Assembly: GCF_020883495.1 (NCBI RefSeq)
Contig: NZ_CP086610.1
Span: 725,501 to 789,500 of the forward strand
Length of the DNA stretch: 64,000 bases
Direction of reading: 5' to 3'
Source of the DNA: Shinella zoogloeoides
GTDB taxonomy: Bacteria; Pseudomonadota; Alphaproteobacteria; Rhizobiales; Rhizobiaceae
In this document: in pieces, positions 1 through 8,479 of the stretch
Position numbering within the stretch: position 1 is the stretch's first letter
Layout: each line of letters starts with the position of its first letter
Program-made: the position numbers and the translations under genes
Notes under the pieces: model-generated
What the model saw: the letters and a program-made list of their open reading frames with translations, nothing else
What the model was told of the DNA's origin: nothing
The model's database searches: none

Positions 1-1407
1 CCCATGGGCGCGACCGAGCGGAATGCGCGGGCCGAGAACCGGGGCGATACGGCCACCTTCGAGACGACGCGCGGCCTTGGCCCGCACGAAGGCCTGACGA
101 TCGGCGTGAAGATGCCGGCCGGCAGCATCGCCCGGCCGACGGCGGCCGAGGAGCGCGCCTATTTCCTCAAGGACAACCGCAATCTCTTCCTCGCCTTCGG
201 CGGGCTGGCGCTCGTCCTCGGCTATTATGTCTGGGCCTGGCTTGCGGTCGGGCGCGATCCGCCGGGCGGCGTGGTCGTGCCGCGCTGGGATGCGCCGGAG
301 GGCATCTCGCCGGCGCTCGTCAACTACATCGACGAGAAAGGGTTCGGCGGGCAGGGCTGGACGGCGGTCTCCGCCGCCTTCCTCAACCTTGCGGTCAAGG
401 GCCTTGTCGAGCTTTCGGACCTTGCGACATCCATCACCGTCACGCGCACCGGCAAGCCGGCCGAGGGCGCTTTGCCGACGGGGGAGGCGACCCTGCTTGC
501 CGCCGTGCCCACGGCGGGCAGCCACTTCACCATAGAGAAATCCAACGGCAAGCGCGTGCAAAGGCTTGGTGCCGAGTTCCGCGGCGCGATGGAGAGGGAG
601 CACCGGCGGAAATACTACCTCGCGAACTGGCCGCAGGTGATAAGCGGCATCCTGCTGTCGCTTGCCTGCCTCGCGGCGCTGGCGATCTTCGGCTCTCTGC
701 CGGAGGAGGGGCTGGTGCTCGTCATCCTGCCGGTCTTCGCCTCGGTCTTCGTGTCGATCTTCGCCCTCGCGCTCGGCCGCAATTTCCGGCAGGCGAAAAC
801 GCTCGGCGCGCGCATCATGGCCGTCGTCATCATGGCCTTCGTCGGCTCCGTCTTCGTCACGGTCTTCGGCGGCATCGCCACCGCCATCGTGACGGAGGGC
901 GCGGCGACCGGGCACCTGCCGCTGTTCGCCGCCGTCGGCGGCATCGTGGTGACCAATCTCGTCTTCTTCTTCCTGATGGGCGCGCCGACGCCGCTCGGCC
1001 GCCGGATGATGGACGGCATCGCGGGCCTTCGCCAATACCTGACGCTCGCCGAGCAGGACCGGATGAACATGGCCGGCGCGCCGGAAATGTCGCCGCGCCA
1101 CTTCGAGACGCTGCTGCCCTATGCCGTGGCGCTCGGCGTGGAAAAACCCTGGTCGGAAACCTTCGACCGCTGGCTGCTGACCGCAGCGGCGGCGGGCGCG
1201 GCCGCTGCCTACCAGCCCGGCTGGTATCGCGGCGACAGCTTCGCCTCCAGCCGCTTCGCCGATCGCGTGGGCGGCTTTGCCGGCTCCATGGCGCGGTCCA
1301 TGACGGCCTCGCTGCCCGACCCGCCGAAAAGCTCTTCCTCCGGCTTCTCGTCCGGCGGCGGCTCCTCCGGTGGGGGCGGCGGCGGTGGCGGTGGGGGCGG
1401 CTGGTAA
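1..1407 (+). CDS. DUF2207-type membrane protein, 3' part (N-terminus outside window)
   Basis: The reading frame is open at the first base, so this is the C-terminal part of a longer gene; the ATG at 4 is probably internal. About 467 residues are visible. A hydrophobic segment near residues 60-82 is followed by a soluble stretch, then four membrane segments between about 210 and 328, and a Ser/Gly-rich tail that ends in a long glycine run and Trp. This layout matches the C-terminal half of DUF2207 proteins, whose N-terminal signal peptide and DUF2207 domain would lie upstream. The function of the family is not known to me; the Gly-rich tail is a family feature. The TAA stop is 8 bases from the end of the convergent GH25 gene. 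Confidence 0.75.
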   Translation, partial: PMGATERNARAENRGDTATFETTRGLGPHEGLTIGVKMPAGSIARPTAAEERAYFLKDNRNLFLAFGGLALVLGYYVWAWLAVGRDPPGGVVVPRWDAPEGISPALVNYIDEKGFGGQGWTAVSAAFLNLAVKGLVELSDLATSITVTRTGKPAEGALPTGEATLLAAVPTAGSHFTIEKSNGKRVQRLGAEFRGAMEREHRRKYYLANWPQVISGILLSLACLAALAIFGSLPEEGLVLVILPVFASVFVSIFALALGRNFRQAKTLGARIMAVVIMAFVGSVFVTVFGGIATAIVTEGAATGHLPLFAAVGGIVVTNLVFFFLMGAPTPLGRRMMDGIAGLRQYLTLAEQDRMNMAGAPEMSPRHFETLLPYAVALGVEKPWSETFDRWLLTAAAAGAAAAYQPGWYRGDSFASSRFADRVGGFAGSMARSMTASLPDPPKSSSSGFSSGGGSSGGGGGGGGGGGW

Positions 1408-1415
1408 CCGCCCGC

Positions 1416-2513
1416 TCAGAAGTCCTGATAGTTCAGCGGCGTGACCTCGACGACACGGTTGCCGGGCGTGACCGTCGCATGGCCGGTCGCGGCCACGCCT
1501 GCCTGGACGTCGGCCGTGACGCGGATGGGGAACGCGGCGACGGTGCCGGAGGCGAGCGTGATCGCGCCCGTCGTCTGCGCCTCCGCGCCGGTGGAAACGC
1601 TGGCCTCCACGGTGGCCGTCAGCGCGCCGGAGGCGGGGATGGAGGCGGTGAGGATGGTGTCCACCGGCTCCAGCGGCTTTTCCGGCAGGAGCGTGCCGAA
1701 GGCCCAGACCTTGCCCAGCTCCGCCTTCGTCATCGGCGCGACATTGACGTCGATATCGTTCTCCGCGCCCTTCACCCGGTAAGGGCAGCGCCGTTTCGAG
1801 CAATTGGCGGCGGCGGAGAACTGCCAGAGCGCGTAATTGTCCCAGTTGCCCATGGGGAAGCTGCCCTTGATGCCCGGCCTGTAGCGGGCATACCAGAGCG
1901 GCAGGCGCGAGAGGATGCGGTAGGTGTCGCGGTTGGCGGCGATATGCCGGGCGGTCGCGTGGTTGGTGTAGAGCACGGGATAGCGGCCCGTGCGGGTCTT
2001 GATGTGCCCGGCGAAGACCTGCGCATCGGCCAGCGACATGTATTTGTCCGGATCGAGGCCTTCGATATCCAGCACCATCATCTCGTCGTCCTGCGGCTTG
2101 GCGTAGTCGAGGAAATGGTTGGCCTGGTCCACCGGGTTTCCGGGGCGGGCGAGGTGATAGGCACCCCACAGGAGACCCTTGGAGCGGGCAAGCAGCCGGC
2201 GCGTCTCGTAAAGCTCGCGGCTCACCGCATATTTGCGCCACATCGTCTTGCAGTGCTCGACGGTGTCGCCGTTGTGGTCGCCCTTGCAGCTATAGCTTTC
2301 CGGCAGCCCGTCGGAGGCCTTCGAGATGAAGCCGGCGATGCGTCTGTCGGAGAGCATGTCCGACCAGTCGATCTCGTTCAGTTCGTAGGCGTCGATGACG
2401 ATGGCGTTTTCGGATTTCTTCCAGGGCTCCACATCGGCCGCGCGAACCGGCACGCTGAAGGCCGCCGACAGGAGAAGGGCGGCGGCAAGTCCGGAAAGCT
2501 GCTTGAGTTGCAT
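1416..2513 (-). CDS. Secreted GH25 family muramidase (lysozyme-like)
   Basis: A 365-residue protein with a signal peptide of about 25 residues ending VPVRA|AD. The body fits glycoside hydrolase family 25, which cuts the N-acetylmuramic acid-N-acetylglucosamine bond of peptidoglycan. Visible family residues are Asp41 in the first strand and the DxE pair Asp149/Glu151 in VLDIEG, plus the GAYH strand near 117-120. The last 100 residues are Ala/Thr-rich and not part of the catalytic fold. The protein is likely periplasmic or exported and acts on cell walls, either its own or those of other bacteria. No phage genes adjoin it, so a host remodelling role is more likely than prophage lysis. It is divergent from tlyA across 133 bases, which include a 7-bp GGCCGGC hairpin at 2577-2596. 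Confidence 0.85.
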   Translation of the reverse strand: MQLKQLSGLAAALLLSAAFSVPVRAADVEPWKKSENAIVIDAYELNEIDWSDMLSDRRIAGFISKASDGLPESYSCKGDHNGDTVEHCKTMWRKYAVSRELYETRRLLARSKGLLWGAYHLARPGNPVDQANHFLDYAKPQDDEMMVLDIEGLDPDKYMSLADAQVFAGHIKTRTGRYPVLYTNHATARHIAANRDTYRILSRLPLWYARYRPGIKGSFPMGNWDNYALWQFSAAANCSKRRCPYRVKGAENDIDVNVAPMTKAELGKVWAFGTLLPEKPLEPVDTILTASIPASGALTATVEASVSTGAEAQTTGAITLASGTVAAFPIRVTADVQAGVAATGHATVTPGNRVVEVTPLNYQDF

Positions 2514-2646
2514 GGACGCTCCTTCGCGAATCGCTGATCCTGTGCAAGCGGCGATGGTGCGCCCGGCATGGTTAACGGCCGGCTAATGCGCCGGCCGGGC
2601 CGGAGCGGGGCTTGCCTCTTTGCGCCCGAAGCGGCATGAGAGGCGC

Positions 2647-3399
2647 ATGTCCCATTCCACAGAAACCCTCCGCCTCGACCAGCTCCTGCTGAATGCCGGC
2701 CTCGTCGCCAGCCGGTCGCGGGCGCGCGATGCGATCGCGCGCGGCACGGTCACGGTGAACGGCCGTATCGTCACCAAGCCGAGCGCGAGCTTTCCCGCCT
2801 CGGCCGTCCTTGCCATCGACGACCCGGCGCAGGCCTATGTCTCGCGCGCGGCGCTGAAGCTGACGGCGGCGCTCGATCGGTTCCAGCTCGATCCCGCAGG
2901 TCTCGACTGTCTCGATATCGGCGCCTCCACCGGCGGCTTCACGCAGGTGCTGCTGGAGCGCGGCGCGGCGCATGTCGTTTCGGTGGATGTCGGCCACGAC
3001 CAGATGCATCCGCGCCTTCGCGCCGATCCGCGCGTCACCAATCTCGAAGGGCTGAATGCGCGGGCGATGAGCCGGGCCGACCTCGATGGCCGCGCCATCG
3101 GCGCGGTGGTCTCCGACGTCTCCTTCATCTCGCTGAAGCTCGCCTTGCCGCCGGCGCTGACGCTTGCCGAGCCCGGCGCTTTCTGCGCCCTGCTGGTCAA
3201 GCCGCAGTTCGAGGCGGGCCGTGAGGCGATCAGCAAGGCGGGGCTCCTGAAGGACCCGGACAGCGCGCCCACTGTCGCGGCGGAACTGGAACGCTGGCTC
3301 GTCGAGGAGATGGGCTGGCAGAGCCTCGGGCTTGTGCCGTCGCCCATCACCGGCGGCGACGGCAATCACGAATTTCTTCTTGGAGGGCGAAAGCCATGA
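2647..3399 (+). CDS. tlyA: TlyA family rRNA methyltransferase
   Basis: A 250-residue protein with an N-terminal S4 RNA-binding domain (about 6-65; RLDQLLLNAG) and an FtsJ/RrmJ-like methyltransferase domain. The SAM-binding motif is DIGASTGGF, and the family catalytic residues sit in RAALKL, SDVSF and LVKPQFE. TlyA proteins 2'-O-methylate rRNA; older annotations call them hemolysins. I use the ATG at 2647; an upstream in-frame TTG at 2620 would add nine charged residues that homologues lack. The stop overlaps the next start by 4 bases (ATGA), so the two RNA-modifying genes are translationally coupled. Confidence 0.9.
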   Translation: MSHSTETLRLDQLLLNAGLVASRSRARDAIARGTVTVNGRIVTKPSASFPASAVLAIDDPAQAYVSRAALKLTAALDRFQLDPAGLDCLDIGASTGGFTQVLLERGAAHVVSVDVGHDQMHPRLRADPRVTNLEGLNARAMSRADLDGRAIGAVVSDVSFISLKLALPPALTLAEPGAFCALLVKPQFEAGREAISKAGLLKDPDSAPTVAAELERWLVEEMGWQSLGLVPSPITGGDGNHEFLLGGRKP

Positions 3400-4649
3400 C
3401 GACGGAAACCCTCACCATCGCGCGGCTCGGCAGCGGCGGCGACGGCATCGCCGAAGCGCCGGGCGGCCCGGTCTACGTGCCCTTCACGCTGCCCGGCGAG
3501 ACGGTCGCCGTGGCGCGGGTGAAGAACCACGGCACGGTCATGTCCATGTCGGTCGCCTCGCCCGAGCGCGTGGAGCCGCCCTGCGCCCATTTCGGTCCCG
3601 ATGGCCGCAACGGCACCTGCGGCGGTTGCACGCTGCAACATGCGAGCGATGCGCTCTATCATGATTTCAAGCGCGGCCTCGTCGTCAACGCCCTCAAGAG
3701 CAAGGGCCTGACGCCCGACGTCGCCCCGCTGGTCATCGCCCGCCCCGGCGAGCGCCGCCGCGTCGCCTTCACCGCGCGCAAGACGGAAAAGGGCATGCTG
3801 CTCGGCTTCAACCAGGCCGGCAGCCACCACATCGTCTCCGTCGATCACTGTCCCATCGCCAGCGACGGCATCGTTTCCCGGCTGGAGGATATCCGCCGCG
3901 TCGCCTCGGCCATCGCGACGTCGAGCGAAGCCTTCCGCCTGACGGTGCTGGAAACCGCGACGGGTCTCGACCTCGCCTTCGAGGGCGTGAAGAAGGTGGG
4001 CGACAGGGAGCGGCAGGCCGTCACCGCCTGCATCCTTTCGCTGCGCGGCATCGCCCGCGTTTCCAATGACGGGGAAATCCTCATCGAGCCGGTCAAGCCG
4101 GAGATCGATTTTGCCGGCGTGCGCGTCTTCCCGCCGGCCGGCGGCTTCACGCAGGCGACGAAGCCGGCGGAAGAGGCGATGGCGGACCTCGTTCTGGACG
4201 CGCTCGGCAAGGCCAGGCGCGTCGCCGACCTCTTCGCCGGCTCCGGCACCTTCGCGCTGCGCATCGCGCGCAAGGCCAAGGTCCATGCGGTGGAGGGCGA
4301 CGAAAAGGCGATCAAGGCGCTGGACCACGCCGCGCGCAACACGCAGGGCCTCAAGCCCGTGACGGCGGAGCGGCGAGACCTCTTCCGCCGCCCGCTCATG
4401 GCCTCCGAACTGAAGGTCTACGACGCCGTGGTCTTCGACCCGCCGCGCGCCGGCGCGGAAGACCAGTGCAAGGAACTCGCCCGTTCCGGCGTCAAGACCA
4501 TCGTCGCCGTCTCCTGCAACCCGGTAAGCCTCGCCCGCGACCTTTCCATCCTCACCGCCGCCGGCTACCGCATCCGCCTCGTCACGCCCATCGACCAGTT
4601 TCTCTGGTCGGCCCATGTGGAAGCGGTGGCGGTGCTGGAGAAGGTTTAG
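3396..4649 (+). CDS. TrmA/RlmD-type class I SAM-dependent RNA m5U methyltransferase
   Basis: A 417-residue protein. The N-terminus (1-60) looks like a TRAM RNA-binding domain. A cysteine cluster, PPCAHF followed by CGGCTLQH (about 68-85), is the 4Fe-4S site of the RlmD/RumA group. The C-terminal Rossmann domain carries LFAGSGTF (SAM), FDPPRAG, and VSCNP with the nucleophilic cysteine; the general-base Glu lies in HVEAVAVLE near the end. The family forms 5-methyluridine in 23S rRNA or tRNA; which base is modified here cannot be read from sequence. The start overlaps the tlyA stop. The TAG stop overlaps the convergent vapC stop codon by 4 bases. Confidence 0.88.
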   Translation: MTTETLTIARLGSGGDGIAEAPGGPVYVPFTLPGETVAVARVKNHGTVMSMSVASPERVEPPCAHFGPDGRNGTCGGCTLQHASDALYHDFKRGLVVNALKSKGLTPDVAPLVIARPGERRRVAFTARKTEKGMLLGFNQAGSHHIVSVDHCPIASDGIVSRLEDIRRVASAIATSSEAFRLTVLETATGLDLAFEGVKKVGDRERQAVTACILSLRGIARVSNDGEILIEPVKPEIDFAGVRVFPPAGGFTQATKPAEEAMADLVLDALGKARRVADLFAGSGTFALRIARKAKVHAVEGDEKAIKALDHAARNTQGLKPVTAERRDLFRRPLMASELKVYDAVVFDPPRAGAEDQCKELARSGVKTIVAVSCNPVSLARDLSILTAAGYRIRLVTPIDQFLWSAHVEAVAVLEKV

Positions 4650-5071
4650 GACGCTGCAATCCACGGGTTGAGAAGGGTAACGCCCATGGGGGCGAAGTCC
4701 GCAACGTTGCGCGTCACGAGCGTCATGTCGTGGACGAGCGCGCTTGCGGCGATGAAGGCGTCCCGCTCGGGCCGGGGATCGGGCACATGCAGCCGGGCGC
4801 AGGCGAAGGCGACAGCCTTGTCGACCGGCACGATGCGTTCGGAAAACTCGGGAAGAACGTAATCCTCCATCCAGGTGCGCAGGCGCGCGCCCTGCGCCGG
4901 GTCGCGCCGTTCCATCAGCAGGATGCCGAGATCCAGCTCCATGAGCGTGACGGCCGAGACGTAGCAGGCCGCCGCATCCTGACGGGAGAGCCACGCGACG
5001 ACATTCGGGTCCGCCTTACCGCCGCCTGCCTTGCGCAGTTCGGAAACGACATTCGTATCGAGCAGGAACAT
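4646..5071 (-). CDS. VapC-like PIN-domain toxin
   Basis: A 141-residue PIN ribonuclease. It begins MFLLDTN with the first metal-binding Asp at residue 5, then Glu45 in LMELD, Asp104 in ERDAF and Asp125 in RNVADF, the expected acidic tetrad. Such toxins cut tRNA or rRNA when the antitoxin is lost. The ATG at 5071 shares one base with the antitoxin stop (TGATG), the usual coupling. The stop overlaps the stop of the convergent methyltransferase gene by 4 bases. The close match to FitB/VapC of rhizobia makes the toxin call firm; the exact RNA target is unknown. Confidence 0.88.
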   Translation of the reverse strand: MFLLDTNVVSELRKAGGGKADPNVVAWLSRQDAAACYVSAVTLMELDLGILLMERRDPAQGARLRTWMEDYVLPEFSERIVPVDKAVAFACARLHVPDPRPERDAFIAASALVHDMTLVTRNVADFAPMGVTLLNPWIAAS

Positions 5072-5325
5072 CAGGAAAGATCGGCCGGCCGGGGCAGGGT
5101 GTGCCCGCGGGGAATCTCCAGCTCGGTATCCTCGAGGCCCGGCATCGACAGCGCCTCGACGATGCTGCGCCGCCCGCCCGTGATCCGCTGGTATTCCTCG
5201 TAGCTCAGCAGCACATGCGCCGTCCGGCCCCGGTTGGTGATGAAAACGGGGCCGCTGCGCGCGGCTTTCTGCGCCTGATTGGCATTCTGCTGGAACTCGC
5301 GGCTCGACACGGTCGTGATCGTCAT
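5071..5325 (-). CDS. Phd/YefM-type antitoxin, partner of the PIN toxin
   Basis: An 84-residue protein of the Phd/YefM fold: N-terminal SSREFQQNANQA DNA-binding region, VFITNRGR strand, and SYEEYQRI helix, then a C-terminal extension that would wrap the toxin. The ATG at 5325 is preceded by GGAG seven bases upstream; the ATG at 5337 is possible but has no such site. The gene precedes and is coupled to the toxin gene. A promoter with an inverted repeat lies directly upstream (5354-5382), in line with autorepression by the antitoxin-toxin complex. A Phd-family antitoxin paired with a PIN toxin is a common hybrid. Confidence 0.87.
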   Translation of the reverse strand: MTITTVSSREFQQNANQAQKAARSGPVFITNRGRTAHVLLSYEEYQRITGGRRSIVEALSMPGLEDTELEIPRGHTLPRPADLS

Positions 5326-5353
5326 GGCGCACTCCATCAAAAATGATGTTGGC

Positions 5354-5382
5354 ACATTAGAACATTTGCCCCGATATGACAA
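5354..5382 (-). promoter_or_regulatory. Probable vapBC-type promoter
   Basis: On the minus strand TTGTCA (5377-5382) and TAATGT (5354-5359) are separated by exactly 17 bases, a sigma-70-like promoter 29 bases before the antitoxin ATG. An inverted repeat ATGTT-N10-AACAT surrounds the -10 box and is a candidate operator. The promoter is read from sequence only. Confidence 0.5.
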
Positions 5383-5417
5383 CGCCGCCCCCCGGATCAG
5401 GAATCCGGAGGGCGGCG
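5383..5417 (-). terminator. Hairpin after the chemoreceptor gene
   Basis: CGCCGCCC (5383-5390) and CCGGAT (5392-5397) pair with ATCCGG (5403-5408) and GGGCGGCG (5410-5417): a 14-bp stem with one mismatch and a 5-base loop. It lies between the end of the chemoreceptor gene and the toxin-antitoxin promoter. There is no clear U-tract, so it may be a strong hairpin aiding termination or mRNA stability rather than a classical intrinsic terminator. Confidence 0.45.
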
Positions 5418-5440
5418 CAAGGTTGGATAGTTTTACGCTA

Positions 5441-7531
5441 TCAGGCCGCGCGGCGCGACGGGGTGTCGGCCTGGGCGGCGTGCTGGGCCAGTTTGAACTG
5501 CGCCAGCAGGGCGTTGAGCGCGGCCGCCTCGGAGGCAAGGCCGTGGCTGGCGGCGGTCTGTTCCTCCACCATGGCGGCGTTCTGCTGCGTGCCCTGGTCC
5601 ATCGTGTTGACGGCGGTGTTGATTTCCTGGAGGCCGGTCGATTGCTCGCGGGCAGCCAGAACGATGGCGTTCACGTGGCCGTTGATCTCCTGCACCTCGC
5701 GCACGATGGCTTCAAGGGCCGCGCCCGTCTCGTCGACCAGCGCCACACCGGAGCGGACCTGATCACCCGAGGTGGTGATCAGTCCCTTGATCTCCTTGGC
5801 GGCCTGCGCCGAACGCTGGGCAAGCTCACGCACTTCCTGCGCCACGACGGCAAAGCCCTTGCCGGCTTCGCCCGCGCGGGCCGCTTCCACGCCCGCATTG
5901 AGGGCGAGCAGGTTGGTCTGGAAGGCGATCTCGTCGATCACGCCGATGATGTTGGAGATTTCATGCGAGGACTTTTCGATGCCCTGCATGGCCGCGACGG
6001 CGCGGCGAACCACTTCACCCGACTTCTCGGCCCCGGTGCGGGTGCGCGAGACGAGCGAGCCGACTTCCTCGGCGCGGCGGGTGGAGTCCTTGACCGTCGT
6101 GGTGATTTCCTCCAGCGCGGCGGCGGTTTCCTCGACGGAGGCGGCCTGCTGTTCCGTGCGGCGGGCGAGATCGTCGGCGGCGGAGCGGATTTCCGTCGCG
6201 CCGGCGTCGATGGCGCGGGCATTCTGGCCGACGGTCGCCATGGCCGTGTGCAGCTTGGTCAGCGAGTGGTTGAAGTCGCTGCGCAGGCGGTCGAGATGGC
6301 CGGCGAAGGGCGCATCGATGCGGTGGGCGAGGTCGCCCTCGGCAAGACGGCCGAGGCCGTCCGCCAGCGCTTCGACGGCGTGCTGGATTTCGGCAGCCTC
6401 GCGGGCCTTGACGGCCTCGCGTTCGCGGCGCTCGCTTTCGGAAAGCACACGGCCCTCCTCGGCGGCGTTTTCGAGGCGGCTGCGTTCGATGGCGTTGTCA
6501 CGGAACACGGCGACGGCTGCGGCCATCTGGCCGATTTCGTCGGTGCGGTCCTGGCCGGGGATTTCGGCGGTCACGTCGCCCGAGGCGAGCTTGGCCATGG
6601 CGGTCGTCATGTCCTTGACCGGGCGAACGACGAGGCGCGACAGCACCGTGGCGAGGAAGCCCATCATGACGATGACGGCGAGGACCGTGGCGATCGTCGC
6701 GGCGATGCGGAACTGGTCGATGGCGGCGAAGGCCATGCCCCTGTCGATGGTGAAGCCGAGATACCATTCCACCGACGGCAGGCCGGTGACCGGCACGAAG
6801 GAGACGAGCACCGGCTTGCCGGCATAGGTCGTGTGGGCGATGCCGCCGCCGATGGCGGGCGTGCCGTCCGGGAAGGCGTCGGCGAGCGTCTTGGTGACGA
6901 GCCCCTTGTCCTGATGCACGAGAATCTGGCCGTCCTTGCTGACGAGGAAGGCGAAGCCCATGCCGCCGAGGTCGACCGAGTTGACCATGTCGACGAGGGA
7001 CTTCAGCGAGAAGTCGCTGCCGGCGACGCCAAGCAGCTTGCCGTCCTGCTTGACGGGCGTGGCGGCGCTGATGATCAGGTCGTTGGTGGAGGCGTCGATA
7101 TAGGGCTCGGTCAGAACGGGGCCGCCCGCCTTGATCGCATCCTGATACCAGGGGCGCTGGCGCGGGTCGTAGCCTTCCGGCATTTCCGACTTCGGCCATT
7201 GCGTGAAGACGCCCGCCTCGTCGCCGACATAGGTCGTCATGAACTGGCCGACCAGCACGTCGTTCTGCAGCACGGCCTCGATGCCGGCCGGATCGGGGGT
7301 CTTGGCGGTGGCGTTGGCGGCCATTTCCGTCAGGGCGACACGGGCGTTCAGCCAGTTGGAAATGCTCTGGGCGGCCTGCTTGCCGGAGCTGTCGATGCTT
7401 TCCTCGATGGAATTGGTCAGCACGCTGCGCTGCAGGCTGTCGATATAGACGGAAAAGCCGGTGAAAGCGGCGACGACGACGAGGGACGCGACGACGAGAA
7501 TGCGCGTCATGAGATTGGAGCGCTTGGACAT
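5441..7531 (-). CDS. Methyl-accepting chemotaxis protein with dCache_1 sensor
   Basis: A 696-residue chemoreceptor. The N-terminal membrane segment (about 8-28) is followed by a periplasmic double-Cache domain (about 35-285) with RPWYQDA and a downstream GSDF, resembling the amino-acid-binding dCache_1 type. Then come a second membrane segment (about 290-315), a HAMP domain ([10 protein letters not shown]), a second HAMP-like region, and the signalling domain with its conserved hairpin tip [23 protein letters not shown] at about residues 525-547. The C-terminus lacks a CheR-docking pentapeptide. I chose the ATG at 7531; an upstream ATG at 7591 would add 20 residues not typical of a signal anchor. 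It stands alone, with no che genes nearby. Ligand is unknown; amino acids are a guess. Confidence 0.88.
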   Translation of the reverse strand: MSKRSNLMTRILVVASLVVVAAFTGFSVYIDSLQRSVLTNSIEESIDSSGKQAAQSISNWLNARVALTEMAANATAKTPDPAGIEAVLQNDVLVGQFMTTYVGDEAGVFTQWPKSEMPEGYDPRQRPWYQDAIKAGGPVLTEPYIDASTNDLIISAATPVKQDGKLLGVAGSDFSLKSLVDMVNSVDLGGMGFAFLVSKDGQILVHQDKGLVTKTLADAFPDGTPAIGGGIAHTTYAGKPVLVSFVPVTGLPSVEWYLGFTIDRGMAFAAIDQFRIAATIATVLAVIVMMGFLATVLSRLVVRPVKDMTTAMAKLASGDVTAEIPGQDRTDEIGQMAAAVAVFRDNAIERSRLENAAEEGRVLSESERREREAVKAREAAEIQHAVEALADGLGRLAEGDLAHRIDAPFAGHLDRLRSDFNHSLTKLHTAMATVGQNARAIDAGATEIRSAADDLARRTEQQAASVEETAAALEEITTTVKDSTRRAEEVGSLVSRTRTGAEKSGEVVRRAVAAMQGIEKSSHEISNIIGVIDEIAFQTNLLALNAGVEAARAGEAGKGFAVVAQEVRELAQRSAQAAKEIKGLITTSGDQVRSGVALVDETGAALEAIVREVQEINGHVNAIVLAAREQSTGLQEINTAVNTMDQGTQQNAAMVEEQTAASHGLASEAAALNALLAQFKLAQHAAQADTPSRRAA

Positions 7532-7708
7532 GGGGCGCGATATTCCTTCGGGCACGCCCGCCAAAAGCGGGGGTGCGATGCTGAACGGCATGCCGGAGGG
7601 CGAAGATCGGACGCATCATGCGACCGCCGGCAAGACTGCCGGAGAATGGTCGCACCATAGGAACGCGTGTTTAAGGTCCTCTTAAAATTGATGGACCACA
7701 ACTTGTAC

Positions 7709-8470
7709 TCAGCTTTTTCCGCGCGCCATGAAGGCTTCGAAGGCCGCGCGGGCTTCCGGGCTCTTCAACTGCGCCGAGAAGTGGCTGGCCTCTTCGTCGA
7801 TCCGCGCCGCAACGTCGGCGCGCGCGCCGCGAATGAGGCTACGGGCGATGGACAGCGCCTTCGGCGGCTTGGCGGCGAGACGCCGCGCGGCGGCAAGCGC
7901 CTCATCCTCCACGGTGGCCGGGTCAACGACGGTGTAGACGAGGCCGGCATCGCGCGCCGCGGCGGCCGAAAAGCCCTCGCCGGCGGCGAGCAGCGCGAAG
8001 GCGCGCTGGTGGCCCATCAGGCGCGGGGCAAGCAGGCTGGAGGCCGCTTCCGGCACCAGCGCGAGGTCCACGAAGGGCGTGCGGAATTCCGTGCGGGTAG
8101 AGGCGTAGGTAAGGTCGCAGTGCAGGTGGATCGTGGTGCCGATGCCGATGGCGAGGCCGTCGACGCCGGAAACGAGCGGCTTCGTATGCGCGGCGAGCGC
8201 ATGGAGGAAGTCGATCACCTCCCGGCCCATCGTGCCGCCCATGGCGAAGGCGAGGAAGTCGTTCATGTCGTTGCCGGCGGAGAAGCAGCCTTCCGAGCCG
8301 AGGATGAGCGTCGCCCGGACGCTCTCGTCCGTATCGCCCGCCTTCAGCGCGTCGGTCATCGCCTGGTACATGGCGCGGGTGATGGCGTTCTTCTTTTCCG
8401 CGCGGTTGAGGCGGATCACCTGGACGCCGGGGGCGCTTTCCGGGCGCTCGATCAGGATATGGTCGGTCAT
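7709..8470 (-). CDS. Enoyl-CoA hydratase/isomerase family protein
   Basis: A 253-residue crotonase-fold protein. The oxyanion-hole region reads CFSAGNDMNDF, and the acidic residue of the active site lies in LVPEAASS. Only this one of the two glutamates of classical hydratases is evident, and the TPFVDLALVPEA pattern resembles delta3-delta2-enoyl-CoA isomerases, so isomerase activity is at least as likely as hydratase. The start follows the acyl-CoA dehydrogenase stop by 9 bases with AAGGAA as ribosome site, so the two form a fatty-acid degradation unit. Substrate chain length cannot be told. Confidence 0.85.
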   Translation of the reverse strand: MTDHILIERPESAPGVQVIRLNRAEKKNAITRAMYQAMTDALKAGDTDESVRATLILGSEGCFSAGNDMNDFLAFAMGGTMGREVIDFLHALAAHTKPLVSGVDGLAIGIGTTIHLHCDLTYASTRTEFRTPFVDLALVPEAASSLLAPRLMGHQRAFALLAAGEGFSAAAARDAGLVYTVVDPATVEDEALAAARRLAAKPPKALSIARSLIRGARADVAARIDEEASHFSAQLKSPEARAAFEAFMARGKS

Positions 8471-8479
8471 GATTTTTCC

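Noticed and set aside
1416..2513. GH25 muramidase as a phage endolysin in a prophage remnant
   Set aside because: It has a signal peptide and no holin, tail or integrase genes nearby.
2620..2646. TTG start at 2620 for tlyA
   Set aside because: The extra residues are not part of the family N-terminus and the ATG at 2647 gives the normal start of the S4 domain.
5279..7660. 793-residue open frame opposite the chemoreceptor gene
   Set aside because: GC-rich coding strands leave long open frames on the other strand. The translation is Gly/Arg/Asp-rich and low in family features, while the minus-strand product is a complete chemoreceptor.
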